Shown here piece by piece: positions 41,317-46,898 of a stretch of 46,898 bases of DNA; position 1 is the stretch's first letter, and each line of letters opens with the position of its first letter. A program made the translations under genes and the position numbers. This DNA is from an uncultured Corynebacterium sp. (GTDB lineage: Bacteria; Actinomycetota; Actinomycetes; Mycobacteriales; Mycobacteriaceae). The stretch lies in NCBI RefSeq assembly GCF_902489365.1, contig NZ_CABTZR010000010.1, positions 1 to 46,898 on the forward strand. The letters run 5' to 3'. Below the pieces are notes generated by a model, which saw nothing but the letters and a program-made list of their open reading frames with translations, was not told where the DNA came from and ran no database searches.

Positions 41317-41363
41317 CAAAAGCCCGTCCCTATTCTCCTGTGTGATGGAGAAAGGAACGGGCT
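41317..41363 (-). terminator. Intrinsic terminator of the ctaE-qcrCAB operon
   Basis: agcccgtccc (41321-41330) pairs with ggaacgggct (41354-41363), with a further GGAG/CTCC pairing inside. The minus-strand stem is followed by TTTTG. It lies 30 nt after the qcrB stop. Confidence 0.85.
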
Positions 41364-41392
41364 CTGTGAGCGTGTTTCAGCGAGTGATGGCG

Positions 41393-43015
41393 CTAGATGC
41401 GGCCATTCTCCTCGTCTTCGCGGCGGTTAGCCTCGTTGAGCTGACGGAACATCTCCGCCTCCTCAGCGTGGTTCTCGTGGCGAATCTCGTTGACTCGGGA
41501 GACGATAGCCGAGTCATCGGAAGAGAAGATTCCCTGAGTCTCGGAGTCGGCCAAACCAAGCTGGTTGAGCTGCTTCGGAACCGGAGCACCGGCGTACTCG
41601 AGCGGCACCGGGTGGCCGTGCTCGTCCACCGGACCAAGCGGCTGGTGAACCTCGATGAAGGCACCGTTCGGCAGCTGCTTGATGACACCGGTCTCGATAC
41701 CGTGCTCCAGAACCTCACGGTCAGAGCGCTGCAGACCAACACAGATGCGGTAGGTCATGAAGTATGCAATCGGCGGCAGCACAATCAGACCGATACGGCC
41801 AACCCAGGTCATCGCATTCAGCGAGATCTGGAAGAAGTGAGCCACGTGGTCGTTACCACCAGACAACGTTACCAGCAGGAAGAAGACGATGGCAGCTGCA
41901 CCGATAGCGGAGCGAACCGGGACATCGCGCGGGCGCTGCAGGAGGTTGTGGTGAGCGTCGTCACCAGTCAGCTTCTTCTCAATGAAGGGGTAGGCGAAGA
42001 GCAGGACAACCATGAGACCACAGAGCAGTGCAACCCAGAACGCAGACGGGATGGTGTAGTTACCGATGTAGAGCTCCCATGCCGGCATGACACGAGCAAC
42101 ACCGTCAGTCCACAGCATGTAGATATCCGGCTGGGAACCAGCGGAAACCTGGGATGGGTTGTACGGGCCAAGGTTCCAGATGGCGTTAATCGTCATCAGG
42201 CCGGAGATGAGCGCCAGAACGCCGGCGACCATCATGCCCATGCCGATTGCCTTGGTGGCGAAGACCGGCATAATGCGGACACCCACGACGTTGTTCTCAG
42301 CGCGACCCGGTCCAGGGAACTGGGTGTGCTTCTGGAACCATACCATGATGAGGTGTGCTGCGATAAGGCCCAGGATGATGCCCGGGATAACCAGCACGTG
42401 CAGGATGTAGAAGCGGTCCAGCATGAGGTCGGACGGGAAGTCGCCACCGAAGATGGCCCAGTGCAGCCAGGTACCGATGATCGGCAGACCCAGGATGATG
42501 GCGGACATGATTCGCAGACCAACACCGGAGAGCAGGTCATCCGGAAGGGAGTAACCGAGGAAGCCCTCGACCATGCCCAGCAGGATAAGCGCGCAACCGA
42601 TAATCCAGTTGGCCTCACGCGGGCGACGGAACGCGCCCGTGAAGAAGATGCGCAGCATGTGGGCAATCATGGACATCATGAACATGAGTGCTGCCCAGTG
42701 GTGCATCTGGCGCACAAACAGCCCGCCGCGGACCTCAAAGGAGATATCGAGTGCCGTTGCGTAGGCGCGAGACATCTCCACGCCGTTCAGCGGGGTGTAT
42801 CCACCGTCGTAGATGACCTTCGTAATGGAAGGGTCGAAGAACAGCGCGAGGTAGATACCGGTCAGCAACAAGATGATGAAGCTGTACAGTGCCATCTCAC
42901 CGAGCATGAAGGACCAGTGAGTGGGAAAGACTTTGTTGAGCTGGGTACGCAGGACGCCGGCAGCGGAGTACCGCTCGTCCATGTTGTTACCCATCTGTGC
43001 AAGTTTGTTACTCAT
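41393..43015 (-). CDS. qcrB: Cytochrome bc1 complex cytochrome b subunit QcrB
   Basis: A 540-residue integral membrane protein, the quinol-oxidising core of the actinobacterial bc1-aa3 supercomplex. Eight or more helices are seen. Haem-ligand histidines are in 'LFVRQMHHWAALMF' and in the paired helix around 'FYILHVLVIPG' and 'AAHLIMVWFQKH'. The Qo-site motif region 'GPYNPSQVSAGSQPD' is typical. A long acidic cytoplasmic C-terminus (about 440-540) is characteristic of corynebacteria. ATG 43015 overlaps the qcrA stop by one base (TAATG). Confidence 0.97.
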   Translation of the reverse strand: MSNKLAQMGNNMDERYSAAGVLRTQLNKVFPTHWSFMLGEMALYSFIILLLTGIYLALFFDPSITKVIYDGGYTPLNGVEMSRAYATALDISFEVRGGLFVRQMHHWAALMFMMSMIAHMLRIFFTGAFRRPREANWIIGCALILLGMVEGFLGYSLPDDLLSGVGLRIMSAIILGLPIIGTWLHWAIFGGDFPSDLMLDRFYILHVLVIPGIILGLIAAHLIMVWFQKHTQFPGPGRAENNVVGVRIMPVFATKAIGMGMMVAGVLALISGLMTINAIWNLGPYNPSQVSAGSQPDIYMLWTDGVARVMPAWELYIGNYTIPSAFWVALLCGLMVVLLFAYPFIEKKLTGDDAHHNLLQRPRDVPVRSAIGAAAIVFFLLVTLSGGNDHVAHFFQISLNAMTWVGRIGLIVLPPIAYFMTYRICVGLQRSDREVLEHGIETGVIKQLPNGAFIEVHQPLGPVDEHGHPVPLEYAGAPVPKQLNQLGLADSETQGIFSSDDSAIVSRVNEIRHENHAEEAEMFRQLNEANRREDEENGRI

Positions 43016-44235
43016 TATGACTTACGCTCCCAGAATGCAGGTCCGACAGGCTCGATGAAGTTGCCCTTAGCAATGAGGTAGCCCTCATCGTCCACGTCAA
43101 TTGGCAGCTGCGGCAGCGCACGGGCTGCCGGGCCGAAGACCGGCTTGCCGTAGTGCAACGCATCGAACTGCGACTGGTGGCACGGGCAAAGAATGCGGTT
43201 GGTCTGAGCCTCGTACAGCGAGGTCGGGCAACCAATGTGGGTACAGATCTTGGAGTAGGCGTAGTAATCGCCGTAGTGGAAGTCTTCCTGACCCTTGCGC
43301 TCGATAGCCTTCTTGGCGTCATCGTTGCGCAGGCGGATGAGCATCACAGCGTTGCGGTTACCGTGGATGGAGTGCATGTGGTTCTCGTAGACGTCCTTGT
43401 CCTCGGAGTACTCTGCACCGTCGTTGACATCCTCAGCAGCCAGCGGGAAGACAGTCTCCATACCGCCTGCAGCCAGATCCTCCGGGCGCACACGCACCAG
43501 GCGGGTCACACCACGGGTGGTGTAGTGAGAGCCGGACTCCCCTTCGTGCTTTTCGGCGATGGTACCGGTGTCGCGTGCGAGGTAGAGCTTGACGCCCTTC
43601 TCGTGCATGGTCCAGCCGGAGGTCCACAGGGTGCCGTCACCCATGTAGTTCAATTCGTGACGCTTCTTCCACGGGTTGTTGATGGCACCACCCAGCGGAG
43701 CAATCACCGCCAGGCCGAACAGCACGCTGGCACCGCCGAGCAGGCCCTTGATGGTGGAACGGCGACCCAGGGTCGAAGTGTTCCAAGAATCATTCAGCAG
43801 CGCGGTCAGCGTGCGGCGATCAACTTCATCGGAAGGACCGTCATGGCGGCGCTGAACCGAGATCTCCTCGGGGAGAATCTTCTTGACGTACTGAACGATG
43901 GCAAAGCCCAAGCCCAAGATGCACAGACCAGAGGTCAGGCCAAGCAACGGCGTGTAGAGGGTGTGCCACCACATGCCGTCCTCGCCGAGCATCTTGTACT
44001 CCCACGGCCAGAAGAGGTAAACGGCCAGAAAAGCAATGCCCATCAGGACGGAGATGATGAGCCAGAAGGTGACGTTTGCAACGGCACGCTTCTCGGCGGG
44101 ATCGCCCTCTACCGGGAAGCGCTCCTTGCGGAACGCAACGGTAACATCGTCCAGCTCAGTACCGAGGGCTGCGAGCTCGTCGTTGCTCATAGCATCGAGC
44201 TCTTTGCGAGAGTAATTCTTCTTTACGTTGCTCAT
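43015..44235 (-). CDS. qcrA: Rieske iron-sulfur subunit QcrA
   Basis: A 406-residue subunit with three N-terminal helices (about 70-90, 105-130 and 175-200), the actinobacterial arrangement, instead of one. A large outer domain ends in the Rieske fold with the 2Fe-2S ligands in 'ICTHIGCPTSL' and 'ILCPCHQSQFD'. It carries electrons from quinol to the cytochrome c subunit. ATG 44235 overlaps the qcrC stop (ATGA). An in-frame ATG at 44292 lies within qcrC and is rejected. Confidence 0.97.
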   Translation of the reverse strand: MSNVKKNYSRKELDAMSNDELAALGTELDDVTVAFRKERFPVEGDPAEKRAVANVTFWLIISVLMGIAFLAVYLFWPWEYKMLGEDGMWWHTLYTPLLGLTSGLCILGLGFAIVQYVKKILPEEISVQRRHDGPSDEVDRRTLTALLNDSWNTSTLGRRSTIKGLLGGASVLFGLAVIAPLGGAINNPWKKRHELNYMGDGTLWTSGWTMHEKGVKLYLARDTGTIAEKHEGESGSHYTTRGVTRLVRVRPEDLAAGGMETVFPLAAEDVNDGAEYSEDKDVYENHMHSIHGNRNAVMLIRLRNDDAKKAIERKGQEDFHYGDYYAYSKICTHIGCPTSLYEAQTNRILCPCHQSQFDALHYGKPVFGPAARALPQLPIDVDDEGYLIAKGNFIEPVGPAFWERKS

Positions 44236-45119
44236 GAGCGAGATCCAATCCACATAGCGGCAACGCACAGAAGGCTGATGCCGATGATCCACATTGCCAG
44301 GCCCTCAGCCACCGGACCGAGGCCGCCGAGCGACCAACCAGCCGGAGACGGGGTTTCCTTCGCAGACTTGAGGTAGGCGATGATGTCCTTCTTCTCATCT
44401 GCAGTCAGCTGACGGTCGGAGAACTTCGGCATGTTCTGCGGGCCGGTCAGCATTGCCTGGTAGATCTCCTGCTCGTTAGCCGGGTCGAGCGGCGGCGCGA
44501 ACTTACCGGAGGACAGAGCGCCGCCCCTACCGGTGAAGTTGTGGCAGGACGCGCAGTTCATGCGGAAGAGCTCGGAGCCCTTGGCTACGTCCTCGGCCTG
44601 AATCTGGCCGTTGTAGTTGGCACCACGCAGGGACTCCTGCGCTACGGAGCCATCCTCGTCGTAGACGATGTCAGCGCCGCCACCGTTGGCAGCAACATAG
44701 GCAGCCAGCGCAAGGGTCTGCTGCTCGGTGTAACGCGGGGTCTTGCGCTCAGCCTGTGCGTCGTTAGACATCATCGGCATACGGCCGGAGTGCACCTGGA
44801 AGTACACAGAGCCGGCACCGATACCAACGAGGGACGGGCCGCGGTCCTGGATACCCTGCAGGTTGGCACCGTGGCAGGTGATACAAGCGACTTCGTAGAT
44901 GTCCTTGCCCTCTTGAACGAGTGCCTGGTCATCCTTGGCAGCAGTAGCCACCTGTGCGTCAGGGGTCAGGGCGGAAGCCAAGACACCTGCGCCGGTAAGC
45001 CCGATGCTCAGTGCAAAGACGCCAGCAAGCGTGCGCTTCGCCTTGCGGCGACGGCGGGTCTTCTTAGCCGCGGCAGTGGTGTCTTCCACTGCGGCGGGCT
45101 GCTGGATGTTATCCATCAT
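44232..45119 (-). CDS. qcrC: Dihaem cytochrome c subunit QcrC
   Basis: A 295-residue membrane-bound cytochrome with a basic N-terminus and helix (about 30-50). Two c-type haem sites follow, 'ACITCHGANLQG' (CxxCH) and 'NCASCHNFTGRGG' (CxxCH), with 'NMPKF' supplying a distal Met. A C-terminal anchor helix closes the protein. The dihaem form replaces a soluble cytochrome c in actinobacteria and passes electrons directly to the aa3 oxidase. AAAGG precedes two adjacent ATG codons (45119 and 45116); either may be used. Confidence 0.97.
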   Translation of the reverse strand: MMDNIQQPAAVEDTTAAAKKTRRRRKAKRTLAGVFALSIGLTGAGVLASALTPDAQVATAAKDDQALVQEGKDIYEVACITCHGANLQGIQDRGPSLVGIGAGSVYFQVHSGRMPMMSNDAQAERKTPRYTEQQTLALAAYVAANGGGADIVYDEDGSVAQESLRGANYNGQIQAEDVAKGSELFRMNCASCHNFTGRGGALSSGKFAPPLDPANEQEIYQAMLTGPQNMPKFSDRQLTADEKKDIIAYLKSAKETPSPAGWSLGGLGPVAEGLAMWIIGISLLCVAAMWIGSRS

Positions 45120-45186
45120 TTTCCTTTAGATAACTCGTACATGGAGATGAATGACTGTAGGCCGGTTACTCTCCGGCGACTACGGC

Positions 45187-45798
45187 CTACTGAACTAGGT
45201 AGATGACTACGAACACGCCAATCCACACAACGTCAACGAAGTGCCAGTAGTAAGACACTGCCATTGCCGCGGTGGCCTGTGCAGGCGTGAACTTGGAGCG
45301 AGCAATTCGCGCCAAGATAATTCCGAAAGCGATCAGACCCGCAGTCACGTGTGCAGCGTGGAAGCCGGTCAGGATGTAGAAGACCGAACCGAAGACGCTG
45401 GCCTGAACAGTGACACCTGCCATGATCAACTCTGCCCACTCGAACGCCATGATGCCCAAGAAGACAACACCCAACGCGATGGTTACCGAGTACCAGAGTC
45501 GGAGCTTGTATACGTCACCCCTTTCTGCTGCGAAAACGCCGAACTGAGAGGTCACGGAAGAAAGGACCAGGACACTCGTAATGAGGAAGCCCATGGGCAC
45601 GTTGATGTGCGCCGTGTGCTCAGCCCAGTCACCCTCCTGGCCGTTCGCGCGCGATGTGAACCACATCGCGAACAGTCCAGCAAAGAACATCAATTCCTGA
45701 GACAGGAACACGATGGTGCCGACGCTGACCATGTTGGGTCGGTTCAGCGCGGCAACACGTGGTGCTGCCATACCTTGGTTAGAAACTACGCTCGTCAC
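45187..45798 (-). CDS. ctaE: Cytochrome aa3 oxidase subunit III
   Basis: A 203-residue protein with five helices. 'GTIVFLSQELMFFAGLFAMW' and 'GFHAAHVTAGLIAFG' then 'SYYWHFVDVVWIGVFVVIY' are diagnostic of subunit III. It supports proton pumping and stability of the oxidase. The start is GTG 45798: the protein then begins as in C. glutamicum, and CATACT (45811-45806) ends 7 nt upstream, suggesting a leaderless mRNA. Longer in-frame start at 45834 is rejected. First gene of the ctaE-qcrCAB operon. Confidence 0.95.
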   Translation of the reverse strand: MTSVVSNQGMAAPRVAALNRPNMVSVGTIVFLSQELMFFAGLFAMWFTSRANGQEGDWAEHTAHINVPMGFLITSVLVLSSVTSQFGVFAAERGDVYKLRLWYSVTIALGVVFLGIMAFEWAELIMAGVTVQASVFGSVFYILTGFHAAHVTAGLIAFGIILARIARSKFTPAQATAAMAVSYYWHFVDVVWIGVFVVIYLVQ

Positions 45799-45811
45799 GC
45801 ATAACAGTATG

Positions 45812-46275
45812 GCTGGTCTGACCGCATAAGTCATCTCATTTCCCCCCGATTTTTTTGAGTCCCCGACCTAGACCTTCACAGTTTTCACCCGGGGTGAGAA
45901 CTGCATGTCTTTCAGTAAACAATCGGGAACTTTTTAGCACGCTTTACGACGCCCCATCCCTGCAGGTAGTGCGACTTAGTAACGCACGTTGTGAAGCCGG
46001 CAACATGCCGAGCAGAAGGGCATGCCCTGCACGATGCAGAGTCGAGCAGACCGACCCCCATGAGATAAATCACACCCGGTATTGCGAGCGAAAGTGCAGG
46101 TCTGCAACTTTCGGATGACCCCCGTAAAAATAGCCGTTAACGTGCTGGAATTCTCAGAAGAGCCCGACAGCGACACCTTTCAGCAACCGCACTCTCCCCC
46201 ACGTCTCCACCCTTAAAGAAATTTTTTCACGTTTTCGGGAACTTTCTGCGCCGCGGCACGACGAAGCCAAAACGC
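45812..46275. other. ctaE upstream region, no gene
   Basis: No supported gene. It holds a 13-bp perfect dyad TCACCC-G-GGGTGA (45885-45897), about 90 bp before the ctaE start, and a GlxR-type site further upstream. The region ends at the ctaF terminator. Confidence 0.5.
46059..46074. promoter_or_regulatory. GlxR (cAMP receptor) site upstream of ctaE
   Basis: CATGAGATAAATCACA matches the GlxR consensus TGTGA-N2-TA-N2-TCACA at all fixed positions except the first two. GlxR control of cta/qcr genes is known in C. glutamicum. Its distance from the inferred ctaE start point is about 265 bp, so either looping or a second promoter is implied. Confidence 0.55.
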
Positions 46276-46308
46276 GACAAAACCTCCGCCCCGATACGAG
46301 GCGGAGGT
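46276..46308 (-). terminator. Intrinsic terminator after ctaF
   Basis: acctccgcc (46282-46290) / ggcggaggt (46300-46308), a 9-bp perfect stem with a 9-nt loop, is followed on the minus strand by TTTTG. It closes the ctaC-ctaF unit. Confidence 0.85.
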
Positions 46309-46352
46309 GTGAGAAGTCGTGGCGCTAGGACGCGCGGCAGAAAGGTTCAGCG

Positions 46353-46784
46353 TTAGTGCTTTTCCTTCGGAAGACCATACTGCAGTGACAGGCCGGTCAC
46401 GGAGGCGACGAGCAGGACTGCGCCCAGGATAATCATCCAGAAGTAGAGGTAGATGATGCCGAGGCCGAGAACCGCAATCGAACCAGTCATACACAGCGGC
46501 CAGATGGAGCTGGGAGAGAAGAAGCCGAGAATACCGGCTGCGTCTTCGGTCTCCGCTTCTTCCCAATCTTCCGGAGCGATGTCGGAACGATTATCGGTGA
46601 AGTGCAGGTAGCCACCCAGCATAAGGCAGAGCAGCGTAGCGAGCACCATGCCCACGATGCCGACCCACTCGGTGCCGTACATGTAGCCATCATCCTTGAC
46701 GTAGTTAACGCCAATGATGTAGACGATGAGCGACACGAAGAGGTAGGTCGCGATGGAATAAAAGACCTTAGATGTTGCACGCAT
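46353..46784 (-). CDS. ctaF: Cytochrome aa3 oxidase subunit IV (CtaF)
   Basis: A 143-residue actinobacterial subunit with four helices (about 8-27, 40-62, 95-112 and 113-133). 'YGTEWVGIVGMVLATLLCLM' and 'DIAPEDWEEAETEDAAG' are typical of the family. It is a structural subunit of the aa3 oxidase. ATG 46784 has AAAGGAA about 10 nt upstream. It overlaps the end of ctaC by 17 nt. Confidence 0.95.
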   Translation of the reverse strand: MRATSKVFYSIATYLFVSLIVYIIGVNYVKDDGYMYGTEWVGIVGMVLATLLCLMLGGYLHFTDNRSDIAPEDWEEAETEDAAGILGFFSPSSIWPLCMTGSIAVLGLGIIYLYFWMIILGAVLLVASVTGLSLQYGLPKEKH

Positions 46785-46898
46785 TTTCTATCAGTTCCTT
46801 TTCGTATGCCGCCTTCTGCTTGAAAACAAAGTTGTCGGCATCGCGGATGTAGCGCAACAAATTGAAAGAAGCGGCGGTAACTGCGTAAGGATCATCAC
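46768..46898 (-). CDS. ctaC: Cytochrome aa3 oxidase subunit II, C-terminal end (partial)
   Basis: An open minus-strand frame enters at the window edge and stops at TAA 46770-46768 after 42 codons. 'DDPYAVTAASFN' followed by 'RDADNFV' resembles, from memory, the C-terminal end of corynebacterial CtaC. Position upstream of ctaF supports this. The last 20 residues are charged and not recognised. Copper-site residues lie outside the window. Confidence 0.6.
   Translation of the reverse strand, partial: DDPYAVTAASFNLLRYIRDADNFVFKQKAAYEKELIENACNI

Noticed and set aside
46213..46566. A 117-codon frame overlapping the ctaF 3' end
   Set aside because: It runs through the ctaF terminator and over ctaF in another frame with no supporting features.
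1..46898. Mobile elements, tRNA/rRNA genes, CRISPR arrays, prophage
   Set aside because: No transposase, integrase, cloverleaf, rRNA segment or regularly spaced repeat array was seen on either strand.

Overview
The window is a contiguous piece of a high-GC actinobacterial chromosome, almost certainly a Corynebacterium. The grounds are gene order and sequence character. There is a dcw cell-division cluster that lacks ftsA, followed by sepF, yggT and divIVA. The mycolate/lipomannan-type genes idsA-mptA-pknL-aroG-RNase AS-plsC-glk-pimB' are present, as is the respiratory block ctaE-qcrCAB next to ctaF-ctaC. From memory this order is close to C. glutamicum and partly to M. tuberculosis Rv2166c-Rv2200c. 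I cannot name the species.

Layout. Positions 1-420 (minus) hold the 5' end of ileS behind a T-box leader. Positions 580-1889 hold an HNH-nuclease gene (plus) and a tiny membrane protein (minus). Positions 2011-22586 (all minus) form the division/wall cluster, transcribed mraZ > rsmH > ftsL > ftsI > murE > murF > mraY > murD > ftsW > murG > murC > ftsQ > ftsZ > pgeF > yggS > sepF > yggT > divIVA. These genes make UDP-MurNAc-pentapeptide and lipid II, flip and polymerise it at the septum, assemble the Z ring, and hand over to polar growth (DivIVA). Positions 22848-25444 (plus) are an accessory FtsX-type ABC transporter with its own TetR regulator and operator.

Positions 25518-27348 carry a DUF3040 protein, a HEPN protein and a GNAT acetyltransferase. 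Positions 27392-33653 carry polyprenyl diphosphate synthase (idsA), mannosyltransferase MptA, the Rv2175c-like DNA-binding protein, Ser/Thr kinase PknL, class II DAHP synthase and RNase AS. At 33702-34215 lies a decayed GT87-type mannosyltransferase (Rv2181/MptC position) with an intact-looking leaderless promoter. Positions 34156-39349 (minus) hold an acyltransferase-3 protein, PlsC, a ROK glucokinase, PimB' and a coiled-coil NlpC/P60 endopeptidase; a second NlpC/P60 gene is at 39508-40143. A 1.25-kb gap (40144-41392) precedes the cytochrome bc1-aa3 genes qcrB, qcrA, qcrC, ctaE, ctaF and the end of ctaC.

The most interesting non-coding signals are: (i) a roughly 28-bp imperfect stem followed by six T's between mraZ and rsmH; (ii) a triple TGGGG array at the mraZ promoter and a second array on the opposite strand facing the ABC operon; (iii) three TAGAAAC units wrapping the -10 of the ABC operon; (iv) six GTAAC/GTTAC pentamers upstream of nlpC, which has a predicted leader of about 480 nt; and (v) repeated -10 hexamers exactly 7 nt before start codons, indicating leaderless transcripts. 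No tRNA, rRNA, insertion sequence or CRISPR array was seen.
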